Both the position numbers and the translations under genes were made by a program. Below, in pieces: positions 6,995-12,207 of a stretch of 33,804 bases of DNA. The notes below the pieces were generated by a model. It worked only from the letters and a program-made list of their open reading frames with translations, had not been told where the DNA came from and did no database searches. Location: positions 1-33,804 of IMG/VR virus record IMGVR_UViG_3300007708_000002; one strand, given 5' to 3'. Within the stretch, counting starts at the first letter, position 1. Each line of letters opens with the position of its first letter. The DNA is from a virus.

Positions 6995-7023
6995 TTGACT
7001 CTATCTCGCGAATGTGCTAAAGT
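6995..7023 (+). promoter_or_regulatory. Sigma70-type promoter with extended -10
   Basis: TTGACT (5 of 6 to the -35 consensus), a 17-nt spacer, and TAAAGT (4 of 6 to the -10) preceded by TGC, which fits the extended -10 form TGn. Predicted start near 7030-7031. It lies just 4 nt after the 55-aa gene stop and points into a stretch with no convincing gene, ending about 100 nt later at a strong terminator. Confidence 0.6.
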
Positions 7024-7029
7024 CCCTCT

Positions 7030-7130
7030 TGTCGTGGTTGCGCACGGCTGAGAGGGTTCAAGATTCGGTACTAGGGAAGGTCAGTGATGATCTTGCGCAT
7101 CCCCTGGTACTGAACCTTGAACCCTTTTTG
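7030..7130 (+). ncRNA. Putative small RNA (about 100 nt) with long terminator stem
   Basis: The segment has its own promoter (6995-7023) and ends at an intrinsic terminator, and it holds no credible reading frame. The RNA would begin with a short free 5' part, which could form a small CGTG/CACG hairpin at about 7034-7047. A long stem with a loop of about 25-31 nt and a U-tract follow. TTGCGCA occurs both in the 5' part and in the big loop. No known RNA family is recognised. The alternative is a leader that controls the downstream alpha-CTD-like gene by termination and readthrough. Confidence 0.5.
7053..7130 (+). terminator. Strong intrinsic terminator (about 24-bp stem)
   Basis: Arms 7053-7073 and 7105-7125 pair at 20 of 21 positions: 18 Watson-Crick pairs, 2 G-U pairs and 1 A-C mismatch. 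Three more G-C pairs inside bring the stem to 24 positions. TTTTTGCTTT follows directly. The stem is unusually long for a bacterial terminator and could also be a double-strand-specific RNase (RNase III) substrate. It would separate the first early block from the genes downstream unless transcription reads through. Confidence 0.75.
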
Positions 7131-7177
7131 CTTTGTGCCACCTGACCGGGGCCATCACCCAGCCCTGAAGAACGTTG

Positions 7178-7285
7178 ATGCGACGGACTTCGATAAACGT
7201 GGTGAACCGGCCCTGTATCTCCTGCCACAAGCTCGGGATAGTGCAAACCGGGATGAAGGGAGAAGCAGTGCGAACCCCTCATTAG
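7178..7285 (+). CDS. Possible 35-aa CxxC mini-protein
   Basis: A short frame with a weak GAAG ribosome site 7 nt upstream. It carries one CxxC pair (RPCISCHK) as in zinc knuckles and is basic overall. A competing GTG frame (7135-7290) overlaps it, so coding here is doubtful. The stretch 7131-7391 otherwise contains only a branched inverted repeat. Confidence 0.2.
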   Translation: MRRTSINVVNRPCISCHKLGIVQTGMKGEAVRTPH

Positions 7286-7298
7286 CCTAGATAAACGA

Positions 7299-7338
7299 GA
7301 GCATCCATCCCAAAAGGATGAACCCAGCAGTGATGCTC
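7299..7338 (+). repeat. Branched inverted repeat upstream of the alpha-CTD-like gene
   Basis: Outer arms GAGCATC (7299-7305) and GATGCTC (7332-7338) enclose an inner hairpin CATCC-CAAAA-GGATG (7306-7320) and an 11-nt single-stranded segment. It ends 53 nt before the preferred start of the alpha-CTD-like gene and could be part of its 5' untranslated region. Confidence 0.4.
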
Positions 7339-7391
7339 GGGTGCTACGGATTGTGCGTTACACATGTGCTACCAACCTGGACAAACTGACC

Positions 7392-7775
7392 ATGACTGTT
7401 GAGAAGATCTACTTGTTTGAAGGAGAGGTCATAGATGGCAAGACCATCATTGACACCATGCAAGCCCTCATAGACGTGCAGCAGAAGCTGATAGCAGAGC
7501 TGGAAGCCCTACGGAAAGGATTACCTGTTAGATATAGGGATGAAGAGATTATCAATTCAAGTCTCAACATCTTACTCGCGGACTTCCGTAGTTGCCTTAC
7601 TAACAGATCTGACAACTGCCTCAAAAGCGCTTTTGATTGGGTTGAGAACCCTACTCTTAAAACGCTAATAGAGTTTGGAGAAAGTAATGTGAAAGCAATC
7701 AAAAACCTGGGACAGAAGAGCTTCAAAGAGATTACCGACGAACTACACGAACTAGGACTGTCATGGAAAAGCTAA
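7392..7775 (+). CDS. RNA polymerase alpha C-terminal-domain-like protein (127 aa)
   Basis: Residues about 65-127 resemble the DNA-binding C-terminal domain of bacterial RpoA. RSDNCLK (72-78) lines up with RSANCLK of E. coli alpha (265-271), and NLGQKSFKEI (105-114) with NLGKKSLTEI (294-303). All the main minor-groove and UP-element contacts are kept: Arg265, Asn268, Cys269, Gly296, Lys298, Ser299 and Glu302 match Arg72, Asn75, Cys76, Gly107, Lys109, Ser110 and Glu113. A 4-residue insertion lies between the two blocks. The first 60 residues are not alpha-like; they are helical (IIDTMQALIDVQQKLIAELEALRKG) and may dimerise. The ATG is preferred over the GTG at 7341 because it begins a regular fold, but its ribosome site is weak. 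It may act as an alpha-CTD mimic or a transcription factor. Confidence 0.75.
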   Translation: MTVEKIYLFEGEVIDGKTIIDTMQALIDVQQKLIAELEALRKGLPVRYRDEEIINSSLNILLADFRSCLTNRSDNCLKSAFDWVENPTLKTLIEFGESNVKAIKNLGQKSFKEITDELHELGLSWKS

Positions 7776-7924
7776 CATCACAAGAGATACAGTCTCTTAT
7801 CCTGAAGCTGGTGATGGAGCACAAGCACGGGAAAGACAACTGGAACACCGCGCTGGTACGCGCAGTAGAGCGGCATCACGGCATAGGCGTGAAAGTTAAG
7901 GAAGCTAAGGGGGTTGAGGCATGA
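7763..7924 (+). CDS. Small coupled protein (53 aa)
   Basis: Unrecognised. It overlaps the end of the alpha-CTD-like gene by 13 nt and its stop overlaps the next ATG (ATGA), so it is translated in a coupled chain. It has an N-terminal amphipathic helix (TSQEIQSLILKLVMEHKHGK) and a basic second half with several His. The tight link to the alpha-CTD-like gene makes a partner or accessory role possible, but no motif shows one. Confidence 0.55.
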   Translation: MEKLTSQEIQSLILKLVMEHKHGKDNWNTALVRAVERHHGIGVKVKEAKGVEA

Positions 7925-8142
7925 ACAATAGCAGGATAGTCAACGAGCTTATTGAGAAGGCCAATGAATGGAGTTATGAAGAGTACAACTACAAAAAAAA
8001 CGGGTACACGCGGGAGCAGTTGTACTCGCAAAAACTCGCCGAGTTGATTGTGTTGGAGTGCGCCCGAGTAGTAAAAGCAAGCAGCCCCCAAGGGATGATT
8101 GGGGTTAATGCAATTAGAATTCACTTTGGGATTGAGCCATGA
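7921..8142 (+). CDS. Small phage protein, paralogue A (73 aa)
   Basis: The C-terminal half (KLAELIVLECARVVKA...AIRIHFGIEP) belongs to a widespread type of small phage protein with the pattern 'LIV-E/K-C...V...HFG(I/V)'. The function is unknown to me. The next gene carries the same pattern, so the two are tandem paralogues. The N-terminal part is polar and aromatic (EWSYEEYNYKKNGY). Start and stop overlap both neighbours by ATGA, the densest coupling in the early operon. Confidence 0.6.
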   Translation: MNNSRIVNELIEKANEWSYEEYNYKKNGYTREQLYSQKLAELIVLECARVVKASSPQGMIGVNAIRIHFGIEP

Positions 8143-8399
8143 ACCCAATAATCAAAGCGCTAGCCGAGCAAGCTGGCATGAACATTAAAACGAACATAAG
8201 CGGCGTGCCGCTGGTCTTTGGCACGTTTGAGGGATACAAGACCTCGCATATTACTGTCGAGGAGTTAGAGAAGTTTGCTAATCTCATCGTGCTGAAGTGC
8301 GTCCAAATAGTTGAAAACGAAGCGGCTCAATACGCTGCCCCAGTTTGGGCGGTTGAGCTAATAAATGACATGCACGAACATTTTGGAGTAACAGAATGA
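8139..8399 (+). CDS. Small phage protein, paralogue B (86 aa)
   Basis: Tandem paralogue of the preceding gene: KFANLIVLKCVQIVEN...MHEHFGVTE matches KLAELIVLECARVVKA...RIHFGIEP. The N-terminal part differs and looks beta-rich (SGVPLVFGTFEGYKTSHITVEELEKF split). It is probably an acidic alpha/beta protein in the cytosol. Such pairs often arise by duplication followed by divergence of the N-terminal partner-binding part; that is inference. ATGA overlaps join it to both sides. Confidence 0.6.
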   Translation: MNPIIKALAEQAGMNIKTNISGVPLVFGTFEGYKTSHITVEELEKFANLIVLKCVQIVENEAAQYAAPVWAVELINDMHEHFGVTE

Positions 8400-8425
8400 A
8401 CCCCTGGTCAATTGAGTTTGGATAG
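8396..8425 (+). CDS. Mini-frame of 9 codons at ATGA overlap (leader or gene remnant)
   Basis: The next ATG of the coupled chain (ATGA with the preceding stop) opens a frame of only 9 codons (MNPWSIEFG). It could be the remnant of a third paralogue cut by a stop codon, or a reinitiation spacer. MNP is also how paralogue B begins. There is little evidence that the peptide itself matters. Confidence 0.2.
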   Translation: MNPWSIEFG

Positions 8426-8434
8426 GGTGGTGAA

Positions 8435-8479
8435 ATGACTGACGTTCTTATTGTGAATTATGGAGAAACCATAAAGTGA
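8435..8479 (+). CDS. Possible 14-aa leader peptide
   Basis: MTDVLIVNYGETIK, with GGTGG 5 nt upstream of the ATG. Its stop overlaps the GTG start of the next gene (GTGA), so translating it would carry ribosomes onto that gene. It is too short to judge as a functional peptide. Confidence 0.25.
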   Translation: MTDVLIVNYGETIK

Positions 8480-8694
8480 ACAAGCCAGACGCTTACCGCA
8501 TCCTTGACCTGGCACTGTCAGGGGCACCACTGCCGCAGGAGGTCATCCTCGCAGCCCTGTACGTCACAGGAGACGCTCCACTGCTGCCCTGGAAGGACTG
8601 GAGGGACGCTGAGGAGTTCGCAGCCGCACTGCTGGCAGACGTAGAAAAGCCCCCCAACCCGGCAAGGCTAGGGGGCAAAGGAGACTATCAATGA
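8476..8694 (+). CDS. Small early protein with GTG start (72 aa)
   Basis: Unrecognised. It is acidic, Ala/Leu/Pro-rich and helical (YRILDLALSGAPLPQEVILA, then DAEEFAAALLADVE), with a Pro/Gly-rich basic end. GGAGA lies about 9 nt before the GTG, and the start overlaps the stop of a 14-codon frame (GTGA). Its own stop overlaps the following ATG (ATGA). High GC codon use sets it apart from the two AT-richer paralogues just upstream, so it may have joined the operon separately. Confidence 0.5.
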   Translation: MNKPDAYRILDLALSGAPLPQEVILAALYVTGDAPLLPWKDWRDAEEFAAALLADVEKPPNPARLGGKGDYQ

Positions 8695-8759
8695 CCAACA
8701 TGCAAAAGACTAGTTTGCCCAACAATGGTAGCACAACAACACTAGAGAGGTACACCTAA
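8691..8759 (+). CDS. Possible 22-aa peptide at ATGA overlap
   Basis: This short frame continues the ATGA coupling chain. It is rich in Thr, Asn and Ser, with no motif. The 67 nt that follow, up to the next gene, hold no feature except the ribosome site shared with the RecT-like gene. It is either a tiny gene or a fortuitous frame. Confidence 0.25.
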   Translation: MTNMQKTSLPNNGSTTTLERYT

Positions 8760-8826
8760 AAAAGATCACTACATCATCAGATCACCGTAGTAGCATTGCA
8801 TTTCCAACAACACAAGTGAGGTTCAC

Positions 8827-9111
8827 ATGTCTGAAGTTAGTAACAAGTTCTGTATCAACTGCGTCCACTATGTTCGGGATCAGATCACGTCCGACATGCA
8901 TGTCGACAAGTGCAGTCACCCCAAAGTGGTGACGGTAAACATGGTCACCGGCAAGGCCAACCTCGGTGATGCGTTCACCCAGCGCCTGGACTATGCCGGT
9001 GCTTGCAAGCAGGGAGGATTCCTCTTCAGCCCTCTGCAGCCCGTGGACTACGACCCCGGCGAACCTTCCACAGTCTGGCCCGACGATCATCAGGAGGCAC
9101 GCAATGTCTGA
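8827..9111 (+). CDS. Small cysteine-rich phage protein preceding the exonuclease (94 aa)
   Basis: Cys9, Cys12, Cys29 and Cys60 (FCINCVHY...DKCSHP...GACKQGG) could bind one zinc ion. The later part is Pro/Asp-rich (YDPGEPSTVWPDDHQE) and probably extended. Proteins of this type, with a 'CxxC.hy' start, are common small phage proteins of unknown function near recombination genes. Its last 8 nt overlap the start of the exonuclease, giving translational coupling. The 16 bases ending in its ATG are identical to those before the RecT-like gene. Confidence 0.6.
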   Translation: MSEVSNKFCINCVHYVRDQITSDMHVDKCSHPKVVTVNMVTGKANLGDAFTQRLDYAGACKQGGFLFSPLQPVDYDPGEPSTVWPDDHQEARNV

Positions 9112-9997
9112 TTTCTCACCCGCAGTACGTGACAGTGCTTGGTGGTCAGGCGACAGCCGCCTGGCAGCGCAGGGCAGGGCCAACGAGGCCATCCTCATCA
9201 AGCAGGGCAAGATGGATAGGCCAGACCTGTCCAACGTCGAGGCCGTCCAGATGGGCCATGTGATGGAGCCAGTCATAGGCAGACTGGCTCAGGAGCGGTT
9301 AGGCATTGAGCTGACCAAGATAGAAGAGGCAATGGCTCATCCAAAAGAGTCTTGGCTCAAAAGCCACTTTGACTTTGCAGGAGTGCAAGATGGGAAGAAG
9401 ATCTTGGTCGAGGCTAAGAATTACCGCGCTGCTTCGTATCAGGATTTTGATGCTGAGTCTGGAATTGTTCCTGCTGCTGACTTGGCTCAATGCGTCCATG
9501 AAGCCACAGTCTTCGATTGCGAGACGGTGTATCTTGCCGTGCTTTTCGGGGGCAATGCGTTTGAGTGCATTCGCCTCGACATTTCGCCGCAGCAAAAGCT
9601 CGAACACATTAAGCAGATGGCAGTCTACTGGGGGCACGTTGTCACAAACACAGTCGGCCCAGCAGAAACCACCGCACAGGCCAGGTTGATCTACTCTGAC
9701 AACGCTAGCGTGAAACAGGCCACTAGCTGGGCAGAACAAGCCTGCATAGACCTAGCCTACACAAAGGCCAGTATCAAGTCCCTGGAGGCTCAGGAAGAGG
9801 CTTTGTCAGTGCAGTTGCAGCGTTACCTACAGCAGTCCTCAACGCTGCTCTCTGTCGACGGCAAAGTGTTGGCAACGTGGAAGCAGGCCAAGTCCAGCAA
9901 GCGGTTCTCTGCTGGTCTCTTCGAGCAAGCCATGCCCGACATCTACAAGCAGTTCGTTGTCGATCAACCAGGCTCACGCCGCTTCCTAATTAAGTGA
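9104..9997 (+). CDS. YqaJ-type recombination exonuclease (297 aa)
   Basis: A PD-(D/E)XK nuclease of the lambda-exonuclease/YqaJ group, which resects double-stranded ends to give single strands for annealing. Visible motifs, in order: the N-terminal substrate helix SAWWSGDSRL, GHVMEP with Glu55, Asp90 in SHFDF, the core VEAKN with Glu103 and Lys105, and Gln129-x-x-His132 in AQCVHEA. The C-terminal half is a helical extension (about 190-297). The ATG at 9104 is chosen because GGAGG lies 7 nt upstream; the frame stays open further upstream but that part overlaps the Cys-rich gene. With the RecT-like and SSB-like genes it forms a two-step annealing recombination module. Confidence 0.85.
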   Translation: MSDFSPAVRDSAWWSGDSRLAAQGRANEAILIKQGKMDRPDLSNVEAVQMGHVMEPVIGRLAQERLGIELTKIEEAMAHPKESWLKSHFDFAGVQDGKKILVEAKNYRAASYQDFDAESGIVPAADLAQCVHEATVFDCETVYLAVLFGGNAFECIRLDISPQQKLEHIKQMAVYWGHVVTNTVGPAETTAQARLIYSDNASVKQATSWAEQACIDLAYTKASIKSLEAQEEALSVQLQRYLQQSSTLLSVDGKVLATWKQAKSSKRFSAGLFEQAMPDIYKQFVVDQPGSRRFLIK

Positions 9998-10004
9998 GGT
10001 TCAC

Positions 10005-10730
10005 ATGAGCAACATAGCATTGATACCGGTCAGCGACATCGAGAAGATGGCGACAGTGATGGCAAAGAGTGGCCTGTTTGGGATGAAGACTCCTGACCAA
10101 GCCTTCGCTCTCATGCTGCTGTGCCAGGGTGAAGGCATCCACCCAGCGATCGCTGTACGTGATTTCCACATTATTCAGGGCAGACCTACCCTCAAAGCAG
10201 ACGCGATGATGGCAAGGTTTCAGCAAGCAGGGGGCAAGGTCGAGTGGAATGTCTACACAGATCAAGAGGTCACAGGCACGTTCTCACATCCGGCTGGTGG
10301 ATCTCTGAAGCTGACATGGACGTTCGCCCAGGCCAAGTCGATAGGACTTACAGGCAAAGACAACTGGCGCAACTACCCTCGGGCAATGCTGAGAGCACGG
10401 TGCATCTCAGAAGGGATCAGAACCGTGTTTCCAGGCTGCGTAGTGGGTACGTACACACCTGAGGAGGTAGAAGACTTTACAGCCCCTCCTAAGCCCGTTG
10501 TTGAGATGGTGGAGGTTGTGGAGGACAAGCCCTTCCCTCTCTACATACCCGGCACTCGTGAGCCTTACAAGTCTTACGACACGCTCGATGACTGGCGGCT
10601 GGGGTTCAACGCTATGAAGACCCGCATCGCTGCTTCTACCAAGTTCAGTGATGAAGACAAAGCTCTGAAGATAGCGGATCTGGAGCGTGCAAACACTGAT
10701 CTTCTAGACTCCGGTGAAGTCATTAGCTGA
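10005..10730 (+). CDS. RecT-like single-strand annealing protein (241 aa)
   Basis: It resembles the RecT-type annealing proteins of proteobacterial phages: an N-terminal helical region (DIEKMATVMAKSGLFGMKTP), the segment ALMLLCQGEGIHPAIAVRDF, then IIQGRPTLKADAMMARFQQAGGKVEW, and a later RNYPRAMLRARCISEGIR helix with basic residues fit for DNA binding. The C-terminal 80 residues are acidic and less conserved. Such proteins coat the single strand produced by the partner exonuclease, which is the gene just upstream, and anneal it to homologous DNA. GAGG at good distance precedes the ATG. Confidence 0.78.
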   Translation: MSNIALIPVSDIEKMATVMAKSGLFGMKTPDQAFALMLLCQGEGIHPAIAVRDFHIIQGRPTLKADAMMARFQQAGGKVEWNVYTDQEVTGTFSHPAGGSLKLTWTFAQAKSIGLTGKDNWRNYPRAMLRARCISEGIRTVFPGCVVGTYTPEEVEDFTAPPKPVVEMVEVVEDKPFPLYIPGTREPYKSYDTLDDWRLGFNAMKTRIAASTKFSDEDKALKIADLERANTDLLDSGEVIS

Positions 10731-10734
10731 AATT

Positions 10735-10753
10735 CTTCCCGCCAACAGGGAAG
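10735..10753 (+). repeat. Short hairpin after the RecT-like gene
   Basis: CTTCCC (10735-10740), a 7-nt loop and GGGAAG (10748-10753) form a perfect 6-bp stem 4 nt after the RecT-like stop. No T-run follows. Its presence supports the view that 10731-10803 is an intercistronic gap and that the next gene begins at the downstream GTG. Confidence 0.4.
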
Positions 10754-10803
10754 CACTCCAACGCCTGGTAGCAAGACTGTCAGGCTCTTACAGGAAACAC
10801 AAA

Positions 10804-11118
10804 GTGAGTACGAACAACGCACACAAAGAGATGCCTGGCAGTGGCGTAGCCTACTGGGAGGATGAGAAGAAGTCAGAGAAGGGGCCAGACTACAAAGGAT
10901 TCGTAGTGCTGGAGATGGACTACAAGGCTGGGGAGAAGCTCAAGATGGCTTTCTGGCAGCGTAGTACAGCACGCGGCACCACCCTCCTTGCCATCAAGGA
11001 AGACAACTGGCTGAAGAGGAAGAAGCTGGAAGAGAACGCTCCTACTGAAGTGGAGCCAGCCTACCGCAGGGCTGTCCCTCCTAAGCGCCAGACTGATGAT
11101 GATGACGTACCTTTTTGA
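10804..11118 (+). CDS. SSB-like protein with acidic DDDDVPF tip (104 aa)
   Basis: The last seven residues, DDDDVPF, match the acidic C-terminal tip (DDDIPF type) by which bacterial SSB recruits recombination and repair proteins. The body (about 10-75) is beta-rich, with a start PGSGVAYWEDEKKSEKGPDYKGFV, aromatic residues and a middle MAFWQRSTARGTTLLAI that fits a small OB-like barrel. A basic, Pro-rich linker follows (AYRRAVPPKRQT). It comes right after the exonuclease and RecT-like genes, as phage SSBs often do. The GTG is preferred because AGGAA lies 8-10 nt upstream; a longer GTG start at 10714 would add 30 residues and overlap RecT. The fold assignment is inference. Confidence 0.6.
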   Translation: MSTNNAHKEMPGSGVAYWEDEKKSEKGPDYKGFVVLEMDYKAGEKLKMAFWQRSTARGTTLLAIKEDNWLKRKKLEENAPTEVEPAYRRAVPPKRQTDDDDVPF

Positions 11119-11120
11119 TC

Positions 11121-11357
11121 ATGCTCAACCACTTCTGTCGAGGAGAGCTGAAGGCGGCAGTTCGTCCTAAAAGCAAGGAAGGATACTATCCTTCATCCTA
11201 CAATCAACTACTGGCTTCTGTGACTGCCAAGCTCAAGAAGATCTACCCAGAGTACTTTCACTCTGACAAGGACTTGTCCAGGCTGAAAGACCGAGCGTTC
11301 TTTGATGAGCCGATAACTCCTATCCCCATGTCACGTTTCACTAGGAACAAACCATGA
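11121..11357 (+). CDS. Small basic early protein (78 aa)
   Basis: Unrecognised. It is basic, with Tyr-rich and Lys-rich helices (KSKEGYYPSSYNQLLASVTA, then KLKKIYPEYFHSDKDLSRLK) and a short C-terminal tail. The ATG is used rather than the TTG two codons upstream; neither has a clear ribosome site, so translation may depend on coupling to the SSB-like gene, which ends 2 nt before. Its stop overlaps the next ATG (ATGA). Confidence 0.55.
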   Translation: MLNHFCRGELKAAVRPKSKEGYYPSSYNQLLASVTAKLKKIYPEYFHSDKDLSRLKDRAFFDEPITPIPMSRFTRNKP

Positions 11358-11890
11358 AGAAACTACTTGCTCTGGCATTGGTTATGAGCACTGCTCATGC
11401 ACATGTCTTGTCAATCTGCGAGGGAGAGTTCGCTCTCTGCGCTGCATCAGGGTCTACACCTACCGGCAAGACAATCGTTGTCAACGGAGTCAGCTTCAAG
11501 GAAGGCAAGGCTGTATGCCCAGTCCTCACAGGCCAGTCAATAGCAAACCTTGAGCTTATGAATGGTTCCTGCTCTGCTCCCAAAAACAAGGTTTGGAGCC
11601 TCTTCAGCCCTCAGAAGTCCTACCCGCAGGCACCCACCTGGGAAGTACAGCCGGCAGTGGTGCGAACCTTTACCGTCACCGCAGCGCCAGGCGGCGGCAT
11701 GTCAAACCAGTGGAGCTTCCTGTGCGACAAGAAAAAGCACATGGTCAACAACGGTACTGTGCAGCTAGCAGATTGCTACGGCCCTATCAACGAATCACCC
11801 TGGGATAACTCTGTTGTAGGTGTAGGCACCACCGCCTTCACACAGGCTCCTGTAGGGGCTCCTAACCCCGTTGGCGGAAACGTACCGTAA
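11354..11890 (+). CDS. Secreted six-cysteine protein (178 aa)
   Basis: A clear Sec signal peptide: KK at the N-terminus, hydrophobic core LLALALVMS and a likely cut after AHA (residue 16). The mature part is beta-rich with six cysteines (22, 29, 55, 73, 124, 141), an even number that fits three disulfides in the periplasm. No enzyme motif is visible. The C-terminus is Pro/Gly-rich (QAPVGAPNPVGGNVP). It is in the early operon, not the lysis cluster, so a periplasmic role early in infection, such as superinfection exclusion or masking a receptor or inhibiting an envelope protein, is a reasonable guess. Start and stop overlap the neighbours (ATGA, TAATG). Confidence 0.7.
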   Translation: MKKLLALALVMSTAHAHVLSICEGEFALCAASGSTPTGKTIVVNGVSFKEGKAVCPVLTGQSIANLELMNGSCSAPKNKVWSLFSPQKSYPQAPTWEVQPAVVRTFTVTAAPGGGMSNQWSFLCDKKKHMVNNGTVQLADCYGPINESPWDNSVVGVGTTAFTQAPVGAPNPVGGNVP

Positions 11891-12207
11891 TGGCTAAGGC
11901 TAGCCCTACCCAACGCTCTCTGGAGTACTTGCGGGATCAGGGCTACCTGTGCGCTATCGTTGAGCACTGGAACCCCTTTGCCCGCATACGTCAGGATCTG
12001 TGGGGCTGGGCTGACATCCTAGCAATACGAAAGGATGAGGTGCTAGCAGTGCAGGTCACCGCTAGTGCCGTCTCTGACCGCATCAAAAAGATAGAAGCCT
12101 CTCTTACGCTGGGAATCGTTAGAGAAGCTGGCATCCGCATAGAAGTACACGGTTGGCGTAAGAACTCAGCCGGGAAGTACGTTATGCGGATTGTGGATCT
12201 GTCCTAA
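11890..12207 (+). CDS. PD-(D/E)XK-like small nuclease-fold protein (105 aa)
   Basis: The layout matches small restriction-endonuclease-fold phage proteins: an N-terminal helix (TQRSLEYLRDQGY), strand AIVEHW, the acidic position Asp42 in GWADILAI, then strand VLAVQVT (51-57) where nucleases usually show (E/Q)xK, a helix (DRIKKIEASLTL) and a strand pair ending HGWRKN...YVMRIVDLS. Gln55 is kept but the usual Lys is Thr57, so activity is uncertain. It is last in the early operon after the recombination genes; a Holliday-junction or repair role would fit, but so would a non-catalytic DNA-binding one. Its stop overlaps the converging late operon. Confidence 0.6.
   Translation: MAKASPTQRSLEYLRDQGYLCAIVEHWNPFARIRQDLWGWADILAIRKDEVLAVQVTASAVSDRIKKIEASLTLGIVREAGIRIEVHGWRKNSAGKYVMRIVDLS

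Noticed and set aside
7024-7056. CCCTCT/AGAGGG as an antiterminator competing with the big stem
   Set aside because: With the predicted start at 7030-7031 the left arm would lie upstream of the transcript, so it cannot pair in that RNA; it would only matter for longer readthrough RNA.
7135-7290. GTG frame of about 50 codons after the terminator
   Set aside because: No ribosome site, polar composition without pattern, and it overlaps another weak frame; left out as a gene.
5336-12207. Lysogeny genes (integrase, Cro/CI-type repressor, excisionase)
   Set aside because: Looked for in all translated frames; no recombinase catalytic pattern or typical repressor was recognised. A virulent lifestyle is more likely.
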